Source of the DNA: a bacterium SM23_31
Lineage (GTDB): Bacteria > SM23-31
DNA length: 10,754 nt
Assembly: GCA_001304035.1 (NCBI GenBank)
Contig: LJUD01000295.1
Span: forward strand, 1-10,754
Reading direction: 5' to 3'
The notes below the pieces were generated by a model. That model was given only the letters and a program-made list of their open reading frames with translations, was not told the DNA's origin and searched no databases. A program made the translations under genes and the position numbers. Of the stretch, positions 1-6,141 are shown in pieces (position 1 is the first letter of the stretch; each line of letters begins with the position of its first letter).

Positions 1-961
1 ATTTACGGTATTCATCAACAAAGTTTTTTACGACACCCGGTATGTCCCTGCTTATTACCATGGGAATATGTTTAGCGCGGAATACGTGGTCCGGTGTCAG
101 GGGTCCCCGCGTGACTATTGACTCAACATCGGGCAGGTTCGCAAAACCGCGCGCTTCTTCACTTGAATTCAGGCGTGCGAGCATTGCCGTTCCGGCTGCT
201 GATGAAACCTCTTTCCTGAGCTGTGCAATCTTTAAAAGCGGCGCCGCAGGTGCAGGCCTGGATTCCACCGCAACGCTTCGGAAAGCGCCCCGTTGTTCGA
301 GGTATTCCTCTGCCTTAGAAACCAGATTTATCATCCGCTCGTAGCTTGTCTGAGCCTCATCGTGAAACGAAAAAATGCCGTGGTTCAGCAGGACTATGCC
401 CTCGTACCGGCTCCAGTCGATGTTCCTTGTCATCTCAAATATTTTTTTAGCCAGGATAAATCCTGCTTTGATGTAAGGTACAACAATCACGCTGTCACCA
501 TAAATGCTGTAAATACGCTCTTCTCCACCTTCGGTATTGCTGATTGCCACAACTGCGTCTGCGTGTGTATGGTCGACGAATTTAAACGGGATTATTGCAT
601 GCAGTATTGCCTCGACCGACGGGTTAGGCGCCTCAGGATCTGTCATAGCAACCCTCTGGGCGCGTACCATATCCGTGTCGCTCAACTCATCGAGCTGCGC
701 CATTTTTTTCAGCGCATCCAGCCTGACGGGTGAAAAGCCTTCCGCCTCGATTGTCGTCAGGTCCCATCCGCTGCCTTTGATATACAATACTTCTTCAGTT
801 TCCCCGAAGACATTTGTAACCTCAGCCTTAACCGAGGTATTCCCACCGCCGTGCAGTACCAGCGACGGTTCCCTGCCGATGAGCCGTGATGTATACACCC
901 GCATCTGCAGCGGATCATGAGCAATTTTTTTTGCCTCTTCATCATTCCATAAGCTTTTCAT
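1..961 (-). CDS. Class II aldolase domain of a bifunctional aldolase/short-chain dehydrogenase (N-terminal part, runs off the window)
   Basis: This minus-strand frame starts at ATG 961-959 and stays open for 320 residues to the window edge. AAGGAG at 967-972, five bases upstream, supports the start. Visible class II (zinc) aldolase features are a glycine-rich phosphate-binding stretch (LHGGGNTSVK, residues 36-45), a putative catalytic glutamate in PSVEAILH (E117), zinc ligands H131 and H133 in VDHTHADAV, and a third histidine in LLNHG (H194). The start MKSLWNDEEA, the VYTSRLIGR segment and KGSGWDL match the family in which an aldolase is fused to a C-terminal short-chain dehydrogenase, roughly twice the visible length; some members act in rhamnose breakdown (rhamnulose-1-phosphate aldolase plus lactaldehyde dehydrogenase). 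The dehydrogenase half is not in the window, so fusion and substrate are inferred. It is divergent from the DUF2975-like operon and probably cytoplasmic. Confidence 0.88.
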   Translation of the reverse strand, partial: MKSLWNDEEAKKIAHDPLQMRVYTSRLIGREPSLVLHGGGNTSVKAEVTNVFGETEEVLYIKGSGWDLTTIEAEGFSPVRLDALKKMAQLDELSDTDMVRAQRVAMTDPEAPNPSVEAILHAIIPFKFVDHTHADAVVAISNTEGGEERIYSIYGDSVIVVPYIKAGFILAKKIFEMTRNIDWSRYEGIVLLNHGIFSFHDEAQTSYERMINLVSKAEEYLEQRGAFRSVAVESRPAPAAPLLKIAQLRKEVSSAAGTAMLARLNSSEEARGFANLPDVESIVTRGPLTPDHVFRAKHIPMVISRDIPGVVKNFVDEYRK

Positions 962-1080
962 GTATTCTCCTTGTGCTTACCTGTAATCTATCATATAAAT
1001 ATAGCATCTTTCATGCATTAGTGCAAACACTCTTTTATGTGTGAAAATCAATAATAGAACTTTTTACGATACTCTAATAT

Positions 1081-1094
1081 TCAATATACATTGA
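1081..1094. promoter_or_regulatory. Putative operator dyad TCAAT-N4-ATTGA
   Basis: The two five-base arms are exact inverted copies separated by ATAC. The dyad shares its half-site with the larger palindrome at 1124-1140 and with the -10 region of the downstream promoter. Binding by the HTH protein encoded downstream is an inference. Confidence 0.4.
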
Positions 1095-1123
1095 CCGAAT
1101 GCAACCCGATTAACAATAAATAA

Positions 1124-1140
1124 TTATTGAATATCAATAA
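1124..1140. promoter_or_regulatory. Putative operator palindrome TTATTGA-ATA-TCAATAA
   Basis: This is a perfect 17-base palindrome with 7-base arms and a 3-base centre, ending seven bases before the -35 box. Such a site next to a promoter that drives a small HTH regulator suggests autoregulation. The bound protein is not shown by the sequence. Confidence 0.5.
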
Positions 1141-1147
1141 ATATTAC

Positions 1148-1176
1148 TTGACATACAATAATTTTTTTGTTATATT
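1148..1176 (+). promoter_or_regulatory. Sigma70-type promoter of the DUF2975-like/HTH operon
   Basis: TTGACA (1148-1153) and TATATT (1171-1176) are separated by exactly 17 bases, giving a full-consensus -35 and a five-of-six -10. The -10 overlaps a TATTGA half-site (1173-1178), so a repressor bound there would block polymerase. Transcription should start near 1183 and leave a leader of about 85 bases. Confidence 0.75.
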
Positions 1177-1267
1177 GATATAGTAAATCCGAACAGCTCA
1201 GGCAGTATGGCTGGATAGACAAATGTAAATAGTTATGTTATTTTTGTTTAAATAAGGGGCACGCAAA

Positions 1268-1960
1268 ATGAAACTTTTAGGTAAATCATCGATGGCGTCT
1301 TTTTTAAAGGTCGTACTTGACATTGTCTGGTACATTTCTATTGCCGTGATTGCACTTGAAATAATATTTTATGTATACGCAATCAGTAATCCGGGGGCGG
1401 AATTCGAAGAGGCATACATACAGGTGCCGTGTAAAATTAAAGCGCTCGATATAGATTTTATTGACTTTCTGACCGGAAAGCTGGACCCATCGACATACAG
1501 AGATAAGTACCTCGAGTCGCATGATCCTTCAAATTATATGTTTAATGTTCGCAATACAACCACAGAGCTGCGATTTCGTACGCACAGCAGTATTAATTTA
1601 TTCATATATCTATTAGTTCGTTTACTCTGGTATACGGTCTATATGTTCATTCTTTTCAATCTCCGGAAAATTTTTGGAACACTGCGGCGAAAAACTCCCT
1701 TTATCCACGAAAATGCCGGAAGAATGCGTATGATCGGCGCTGCGATTTGTGTAACGCAACCGATATTATGGCTGCTGTTATGGGTACTCGATTTACTGGT
1801 TATCCGGGACAAATTTTCACTGTTTGGCGAACCGGTAAGTGTTGCTATCCGGTCGGAAAACTTCATTCCAATAATCTTTCTGGGTCTTGTTGTGCTGGTG
1901 ATTTCCGAGGTCTTCAGGATCGGTGTACAGATGCGTGAAGAACAGGAACTTACAGTATAA
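1268..1960 (+). CDS. DUF2975-like integral membrane protein
   Basis: This 230-residue protein has four predicted membrane helices at roughly residues 12-38, 108-132, 154-180 and 197-218. The first extracytoplasmic loop is long and polar (about 41-107). The segment TPFIHENAGRMRMIGAA (143-159) before helix 3 resembles the conserved part of DUF2975 proteins. That family is commonly encoded next to a small YozG-like HTH regulator, which is the arrangement here: the next gene begins 11 bases after this stop codon. AAGGGG at 1254-1259 supports the start. No enzymatic motif is visible and the biochemical role is unknown. It could sense a membrane or envelope condition and restrain the cognate regulator, but this is only inferred from the pairing. 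Confidence 0.82.
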   Translation: MKLLGKSSMASFLKVVLDIVWYISIAVIALEIIFYVYAISNPGAEFEEAYIQVPCKIKALDIDFIDFLTGKLDPSTYRDKYLESHDPSNYMFNVRNTTTELRFRTHSSINLFIYLLVRLLWYTVYMFILFNLRKIFGTLRRKTPFIHENAGRMRMIGAAICVTQPILWLLLWVLDLLVIRDKFSLFGEPVSVAIRSENFIPIIFLGLVVLVISEVFRIGVQMREEQELTV

Positions 1961-1971
1961 GGGGGATAATC

Positions 1972-2196
1972 ATGAGCATAATCGTAAATCTCGACGTAAT
2001 GATGGCTAAGCGGAAGATTTCACTCAATGAGCTTGCTGAAAGGGTCGGAATAACAGTTGCAAATCTTTCGATATTGAAGACCGGCAAAGCAAAAGCCGTG
2101 CGTTTTTCCACGCTTGAGTCAATCTGCAGAGTACTTGACTGCCAGCCGGGAGATATTCTCGAGTTTGATAGAACTGAAAGTGAAAAAGACCATTAA
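1972..2196 (+). CDS. Small Xre/Cro-family HTH transcriptional regulator (YozG-like)
   Basis: This 74-residue protein is a single helix-turn-helix domain. Residues 1-10 (MSIIVNLDVM) form the short beta-like lead-in seen in this group. SLNELAERVGITVANLSILKTGKAKAVRFSTLESICRVLDCQPGDIL (17-63) reads as the five-helix Cro/CI fold, with ELAERVGIT and NLSILK as the turn and recognition helix. The ribosome-binding site AAGGGGG (1959-1965) overlaps the stop of the membrane-protein gene, so the two are co-transcribed and probably translationally coupled. The likely role is DNA-binding control of its own operon through the upstream TCAATA-type dyads. No effector domain is present, so any signal must come through the membrane partner or protein level. 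Confidence 0.88.
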   Translation: MSIIVNLDVMMAKRKISLNELAERVGITVANLSILKTGKAKAVRFSTLESICRVLDCQPGDILEFDRTESEKDH

Positions 2197-2453
2197 TTTT
2201 GGAACTTTTCTATTTTTTTTTCGTCTAATATAATTAATGATGTCCGTATCAGAGACAGGCTCTTGAGGGGTAAAAATCGCAAAGAGAAAATCCGGAATAG
2301 AAAATATATTTTAAAATCAGCAAAAAAACTTGCAACTTTTTTAATTATACTATCGTCTTAATATATGAAACAACTTCAATGCGCATTAAAAGAAATCTGA
2401 ATTAGAAGCTTGTTTAAATTCTGAAACTATTCAACTTTATTTAAGGATTAATC
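2197..2453. other. Intergenic region between the HTH gene and the STAS gene
   Basis: No gene or clear promoter is visible. Two inverted repeats stand out. CATTAATT (2191-2198), which overlaps the HTH stop codon, matches AATTAATG (2232-2239) across a T-rich loop. A near-palindrome of A7-C-TTGCAA-C-T6 lies at 2322-2342. Neither is a GC-rich hairpin with a trailing T tract, so neither is called a terminator. Confidence 0.5.
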
Positions 2454-2780
2454 ATGATTGAACATCGAAAAGAAAACGATTATACAGTTACATCGATAAA
2501 TGGAAAACTAATGGGTGGTCCTGAAACGGCTGAGTTTAATGATTACATTAGTAATCTGCAAAATAACGGTATAGTTAATCTCATTTTTGACCTCGGCGGT
2601 GTCCGCTGGATAAATGCTGCAGGCATTGGAGCACTCATTGCCGGCATTGCCAACCTAAAAAACAACAATCGCACCGTTAAATTGGCGAACCTGTCACCAA
2701 AAGTCAAAGATGTTTTTAATATCACCCGGCTCAGTGCCGTCCTGGAAATTTATGATTCAGTGGAGGATGCAAAGAAATAA
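2454..2780 (+). CDS. STAS-domain protein (anti-sigma factor antagonist family) lacking the phosphorylation serine
   Basis: This 108-residue protein is a complete stand-alone STAS domain, the usual size for SpoIIAA/RsbV-like antagonists. The order is an N-terminal beta strand pair (YTVTSINGKL, 10-19), the core strand VNLIFDLGGVRWI (41-53), the conserved loop NAAGIGAL (54-61), then helix and strand segments through NLSPKVKDVFNITRL (79-93). In the family this loop usually reads D/N-S-S/T-G, and a serine there is phosphorylated by an HPK-like anti-sigma kinase. Here both positions are alanine (A55, A56), so this phosphoswitch should be absent. AAGGA at 2443-2447 supports the start. No kinase, phosphatase or sigma gene is adjacent, so the partner is unknown; it may be a permanently active antagonist or a scaffold protein. 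Confidence 0.85.
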   Translation: MIEHRKENDYTVTSINGKLMGGPETAEFNDYISNLQNNGIVNLIFDLGGVRWINAAGIGALIAGIANLKNNNRTVKLANLSPKVKDVFNITRLSAVLEIYDSVEDAKK

Positions 2781-2815
2781 CCCGCCTGTATCGTTCCGGT
2801 TTCACACTCTGATTT

Positions 2816-2886
2816 TCTCTGTCACATAAGTGATGGTTTTCGCCATTGGTGGTATCGCTAGAAGAAGGTGCAGGCACCGACAGAGA
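2816..2886 (+). ncRNA. Possible structured RNA downstream of the STAS gene
   Basis: An 8-base outer stem TCTCTGTC/GACAGAGA (2816-2823 with 2879-2886) encloses two smaller pairings. These are AGTGAT with ATCGCT (2829-2834 with 2854-2859, one G-U pair) and GGTG-CAGG-CACC (2867-2878), which abuts the outer stem and could stack on it. Together they give a small three-way-junction fold. It does not match tRNA, and I do not recognise a riboswitch. It may be a 3' untranslated structure or chance. Confidence 0.2.
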
Positions 2887-2955
2887 GCCTGAAAAACTAA
2901 ATCCACAAAAATTTTATATTCAATTAATTTATTAACCTTAAAACCATAATATTTA

Positions 2956-2970
2956 TTCTACAAAATAGAA
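2956..2970. promoter_or_regulatory. Putative upstream PadR-site dyad TTCTA-N5-TAGAA
   Basis: Exact 5-base inverted arms lie eight bases upstream of the -35 box. The left arm is part of the ten-base word ATTTATTCTA (2951-2960), which recurs at 2993-3002, exactly 42 bases away and thus on the same DNA face. A second regulator site cooperating with the -10 dyad is inferred. Confidence 0.4.
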
Positions 2971-2977
2971 AAAATAC

Positions 2978-3006
2978 TTGACATTATTTATTATTTATTC
3001 TATAAT
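2978..3006 (+). promoter_or_regulatory. Full-consensus sigma70-type promoter of the first PadR/permease locus
   Basis: TTGACA (2978-2983) and TATAAT (3001-3006) match consensus at all twelve positions with a 17-base spacer. This implies a very strong basal promoter that needs repression. Transcription should start around 3013, about 23 bases before the PadR start codon. Confidence 0.85.
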
Positions 3007-3015
3007 AAATAATAA
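2988..3015. promoter_or_regulatory. Putative PadR operator: 12-bp-arm inverted repeat over the -10 box
   Basis: TTATTATTTATT (2988-2999) is exactly mirrored by AATAAATAATAA (3004-3015) around CTAT. The repeat covers the spacer end, the whole -10 box and the probable start site. This placement fits autorepression by the PadR-type protein encoded immediately downstream; the inference comes from position, not a known site. Confidence 0.6.
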
Positions 3016-3035
3016 TTCAATAAAAGGAATGCAAA

Positions 3036-3362
3036 ATGAGTATCTTATCGAAACAGGAAGAACTGATTTTACTGGCGGTTTGGAGGCTGCATGATGAGGC
3101 TTACGGCGTCAAAATCAGGAAATATTTAATAGAAGTGACAGGCTGTGATATATCAATCGGAGGCATATATGTGCCCTTAGACCGCCTTGTCAGAAAGGAA
3201 TTTCTTCAAGCCTATCAAGGTGAACCCACACCCGAACGCGGCGGCATGAGCAAGCGGTATTACAAACTAACGTCGGAGGGCGTGGAAGCGCTACAGGAAG
3301 CGAGGCGGGTTCATGAAACTCTATGGGAAGGCTTGCCGCAGCCGTCATTTTCGAGCGGGTAG
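3036..3362 (+). CDS. PadR-family transcriptional regulator (first copy)
   Basis: This 108-residue protein has the PadR winged-helix signature throughout. Residues 5-30 (SKQEELILLAVWRLHDEAYGVKIRKY) form helices 1-2. SIGGIYVPLDRLVRKEFL (40-57) is the recognition helix and start of the wing. GEPTPERGGMSKRYYKLTSEG (62-82) is the wing strand pair typical of PadR. A short helix (83-98) would make the dimer. The family acts as dimeric repressors released by small molecules or stress. AAGGAA (3024-3029) supports the start, and a full-consensus promoter overlapped by a large dyad lies directly upstream, so autorepression is likely. The presumed targets are the prefix and permease genes downstream. It resembles the second copy at 8754 in length and layout. 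Confidence 0.9.
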   Translation: MSILSKQEELILLAVWRLHDEAYGVKIRKYLIEVTGCDISIGGIYVPLDRLVRKEFLQAYQGEPTPERGGMSKRYYKLTSEGVEALQEARRVHETLWEGLPQPSFSSG

Positions 3363-3378
3363 ATTTAACTCTATATTG

Positions 3379-3505
3379 TTTTAACCGCAGAGAACGCAAA
3401 GAAGGCACAAAGAACGCAGAGAAAAATTAATGCTTAGAATCATATTAATTGTAATTATAGATTACAAAAATATGCGGCTGCATCTCTGCGAACTCTGCGG
3501 TAAAA
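3379..3505. repeat. MITE-like inverted-repeat element built from CGCAGAGAA units
   Basis: The left arm at 3379-3401 (TTTTAACCGCAGAG then AACGCAAAG) is closely mirrored by the right arm at 3484-3505 (reverse complement TTTTACCGCAGAG then TTCGCAGAG), with about 80 AT-rich bases between. Inside the left arm a unit near CGCAGAGAA recurs about four times (3385-3424). No ORF of note is inside. It fills the gap between the PadR gene and the prefix gene, a gap only two bases wide in the second locus. Runs of this CGCAGAG/CACAGAG type are familiar as dispersed intergenic repeats in environmental bacterial genomes; mobility is inferred. Confidence 0.6.
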
Positions 3506-3532
3506 AATATTTAGTAATTAAAGTAATAAAAC

Positions 3533-3742
3533 ATGAGACCAATGAATTCAAATAAAACATCACCGCCGCCGCTGGCAAGGTGGCTGCTGAAGCGTTTGCT
3601 GCGTTACGAATACCGCAGTGCAGTCGTCGGGGATTTTGAAGAGATATACCGGGAAATCTTTGAAGAACATGACCGGAGGCATGATTTATTACAAATTCAT
3701 TTTTGTGGAGTGTCGCAATGTTTAAAAATTATTTTAAGATAG
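3533..3742 (+). CDS. Permease prefix domain, copy 1 (separate ORF, out of frame with the permease)
   Basis: This 69-residue ORF carries the small cytoplasmic domain that normally sits at the N-terminus of MacB/FtsX-like permeases in this bacterial group: PPPLARWLLKRLL (11-23), YRSAVVGDFEEIYREIFEE (27-45), then DRRH. After H50 the sequence loses family likeness. In fused relatives a membrane-like W-Y-W linker leads into WSVAMFKNYF; here the frame instead ends at a TAG (3740-3742) inside the permease start. The permease frame is -1 relative to this one, and inserting one T in the run at 3699-3703 would join them. There is no clear Shine-Dalgarno before 3533 or the alternative ATG at 3542. It may be a separately made small protein, or the remains of a broken fusion. 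Confidence 0.6.
   Translation: MRPMNSNKTSPPPLARWLLKRLLRYEYRSAVVGDFEEIYREIFEEHDRRHDLLQIHFCGVSQCLKIILR
3566..3683 (+). repeat. Long direct repeat, copy A (prefix-domain region)
   Basis: This segment matches 6181-6298 at 116 of 118 positions; 3580-3683 is identical over 104 bases. Identity stops immediately after the ATG at 3681-3683. The flanking permease sequences are far less similar, so the repeat is a tract of recent duplication, gene conversion or misassembly. Confidence 0.9.
3707..3710 (+). promoter_or_regulatory. Shine-Dalgarno GGAG that selects the permease start at 3718
   Basis: GGAG sits seven bases before ATG 3718. It is formed by the Trp-Ser codons of the conserved WSVA motif. The same GGAG-N7-ATG layout occurs in copy 3 (9248-9261). 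Confidence 0.55.
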
Positions 3743-6102
3743 CCGTGAGAAATCTATTAAAGTACAAGGTTTTTTCATTCATCAACATTTCAGGGCTCGC
3801 CGTCGGTATGGCGTGCTGTATCGTTATCTTTTTATTTGTGCAGGATGAGCTTAGCTATGACAGGTATCACGAGAATTCAGAGTACATATATAGGATAGCA
3901 AATGAACTGACAATACCTACAGGAGTGTCACGTTCAGTTTTTACAGGGGGTTGGATGGCTCCTAACCTGATAAATGATTTTCCCGAAGTACTGAATGCGG
4001 TAAGGATACAGGACTACCACGGAGTAATGAGTTATGAGGATAAGCGCTTTGACGAATTTCATCATTATGCCGATCCAAGCCTATTGGATATTTTTACATT
4101 TCCTCTGATTAGAGGTAATAAAAAAACTGCGTTGACCGAGCCGAACACGGCGGTAATAACTGAGGAATTTGCGGAGAAATACTTCGGCGAGGAAGACCCT
4201 ATGGGCAAAACTATCGTAATAGATGGTAAGCACAATTTCAAGATAACCGGAATTCTGAAAAAAATACCATATAATTCACATATAAGATTTACTTTTATTG
4301 GGTCGTACACAAGCCTGAAAAATTTAATAGGATTAGAAAGATTTGAAGAGGGGTCGAACCTGCTTGCTACGTATTTACTCTTAGAAAAAAATGCCTTAGA
4401 CAATGAAATAGAACAAAAATTTAATGATTTTCTTGTAAAACACAAAAGTGAAAGGTATGCTTCACATAATAAATATTTTCTCGAACCATTGACTTCCATA
4501 TATCTTTATGCAGAAGACACGCTCTCCAACGCGAGACATAGTGATATTACCTACTCTTATATGCTTTCGTTAATTGCATTAGCGATACTCATAATAGCCT
4601 GTATCAATTTCATAAATCTTTCAACCGCCCGTGCATCCCACCGGTCAAGAGAGGTAGGGTTGAGAAAAGTAGTGGGTGCTTACCGGCTGCAGCTTATATG
4701 GCAGTTTCTTGGTGAATCTGTTTTACTGTCTTTTATTGCACTTTTTATAGCAGTTCTATTAGTCTTCCTGTTTATGCCCGGATTTAATGATCTCTCGGAT
4801 AAGCATTTGACACTGGACTTTAGCGGTAACCTGTTATTGTACATCGTATTAGCTGTAATCACACTTGTAGTAGGCATCCTGTCAGGATGTTATCCCGCAT
4901 TTTTTCTTGCGTCTTTCCAACCGGCTGAAGTGCTCAAAGGAAGCGTAAAGCAAGGATCAGTGATCAGCGTTTTTATGCGGAAGGGTCTCGTTATTTTTCA
5001 ATTCGCTCTTTCACTTGTTTTCATCATCGGGACAATAATCGTGTTAATCCAGCTCGATTTTATTAGAAACAGATATCTCGGTTTTGATAAAGACATGGTC
5101 GTTATCATCACAGTTGACAAAGTCAGCTCAATGAGTCCGCGCTATGATATGATCAAAGCCGAATTTCTTCAGAATCCCAATATTTTGGATGTTACTGCGT
5201 CAGGTTCAAACCCCGGAACTTACGGTGGACATGGAAAGGCATTTGCCCCGGAGGGGTTTCCGGAAGACGAACCTGTTACCCTTTCGGAATTAGGAGTAAG
5301 TTATACATTTTTCGAGTTCTATGGTATCGATATAATAGAAGGAAGAAACTTTTCCCAGGAAATGCCAACTGATGAAACCGAAGCAGTAATTTTGAATGAA
5401 ACAGCGGTTAAAATGATAGGATGGGAAGAACCCATTGGGAAACAAATCGTGATAGACCGAGGTGAGACTAAAGCAACCGTGATCGGTGTGGTGAAAGATT
5501 TTCACTCCGGTTCGCTGCATGAAGAAATAAAGCCTTCTCTTTTTCGGATCCCCTTTTTCAAATGGTATGGGAATTTTGCTGTCAAAATTCGCCCGAATAA
5601 TGTGCAGGGAACAATTGCGTTTCTTGAGGATAAGTGGAGGGAATATTTTCCTGAAAGCGTTTTACGATATGGTTTTCTGGATGAAAAAATTGCTTCTTAT
5701 TATAAGGAAGAAGAAAGGACGAGTCGAATTTTCGAATTTTCCTCTGTTCTTGCAGTTATCCTAGCCTGCCTCGGGCTGTTCGGGCTGGCTTCTTTCAGCG
5801 CAGAACGGCGTGTTAAAGAAATCGGTATCCGAAAAGCGCTCGGCGCTACGGTACCCGGCATTGTTATGTTGCTTTCCAAGGATTTCGCTAAACTCGTTAT
5901 TGCAGCAAACGTCATTGCCTGGCCTGTTGCGTATTTAATTATGGACAGGTGGCTGCAGAATTTTGCCTATAGAATAAGTTTTGGATGGTGGATATTTCTT
6001 TTAGCGGGAATACTTACACTTGCGATTGCTCTTATTACAATCAGCTACCAATCAATCAAAGCAGCAACTGCCAATCCAATAGATTCGCTGCGGTATGAAT
6101 AA
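3718..6102 (+). CDS. MacB/FtsX-type ABC transporter permease, copy 1 (full length)
   Basis: From ATG 3718 the protein has 794 residues and two tandem halves. Half one has a membrane helix (about 20-42), a large extracytoplasmic MacB-like core (43-278) and three helices (about 280-300, 334-354, 372-393). Half two has a helix (424-446), a second core (447-672) and helices near 673-695, 723-743 and 756-778. The FtsX coupling motifs are SREVGLRKVVGA (310-321) and VKEIGIRKALGA (699-710), each just after a helix, where such permeases contact an ATPase. It ends with the family signature NPIDSLRYE. Some relatives move lipoproteins, lipids or peptides or act in antibiotic resistance; the substrate here is unknown and no ATPase is encoded nearby. 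A TTG at 3703 would add LWSVA, but ATG 3718 has a well-spaced GGAG. It overlaps the prefix ORF by 25 bases and is the only intact permease of the three. Confidence 0.9.
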   Translation: MFKNYFKIAVRNLLKYKVFSFINISGLAVGMACCIVIFLFVQDELSYDRYHENSEYIYRIANELTIPTGVSRSVFTGGWMAPNLINDFPEVLNAVRIQDYHGVMSYEDKRFDEFHHYADPSLLDIFTFPLIRGNKKTALTEPNTAVITEEFAEKYFGEEDPMGKTIVIDGKHNFKITGILKKIPYNSHIRFTFIGSYTSLKNLIGLERFEEGSNLLATYLLLEKNALDNEIEQKFNDFLVKHKSERYASHNKYFLEPLTSIYLYAEDTLSNARHSDITYSYMLSLIALAILIIACINFINLSTARASHRSREVGLRKVVGAYRLQLIWQFLGESVLLSFIALFIAVLLVFLFMPGFNDLSDKHLTLDFSGNLLLYIVLAVITLVVGILSGCYPAFFLASFQPAEVLKGSVKQGSVISVFMRKGLVIFQFALSLVFIIGTIIVLIQLDFIRNRYLGFDKDMVVIITVDKVSSMSPRYDMIKAEFLQNPNILDVTASGSNPGTYGGHGKAFAPEGFPEDEPVTLSELGVSYTFFEFYGIDIIEGRNFSQEMPTDETEAVILNETAVKMIGWEEPIGKQIVIDRGETKATVIGVVKDFHSGSLHEEIKPSLFRIPFFKWYGNFAVKIRPNNVQGTIAFLEDKWREYFPESVLRYGFLDEKIASYYKEEERTSRIFEFSSVLAVILACLGLFGLASFSAERRVKEIGIRKALGATVPGIVMLLSKDFAKLVIAANVIAWPVAYLIMDRWLQNFAYRISFGWWIFLLAGILTLAIALITISYQSIKAATANPIDSLRYE

Positions 6103-6141
6103 AACATAAGTTTTTATGAGGTACAATATATTCTTATAATA

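Larger units (their letters stand above)
962..1267. other. Divergent intergenic region between the aldolase and the DUF2975-like operon
   Basis: These 306 bases hold no plausible gene. They contain the aldolase ribosome-binding site at the left end, two AT-rich dyads and a sigma70-type promoter facing right, and an untranslated leader of roughly 85 bases before the DUF2975-like gene. TCAATA or its complement occurs exactly at 1048-1053, 1081-1086, 1125-1130, 1134-1139 and 1173-1178. A promoter for the aldolase must also lie here, but no convincing pair of boxes is visible on the minus strand. Confidence 0.7.

Noticed and set aside
42..920. Several plus-strand open frames (42-344, 293-733, 537-920)
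   Set aside because: They lie antisense to the aldolase, whose minus-strand frame shows zinc-ligand and phosphate-binding motifs; their translations show no family features.
2816..2886. tRNA-like cloverleaf
   Set aside because: Neither strand has a T-loop consensus or a usable anticodon stem; only the nested stems remain.
4065..4499. 144-residue minus-strand open frame
   Set aside because: It lies wholly antisense to the first extracytoplasmic core of intact permease copy 1, with no ribosome site or recognisable domain.
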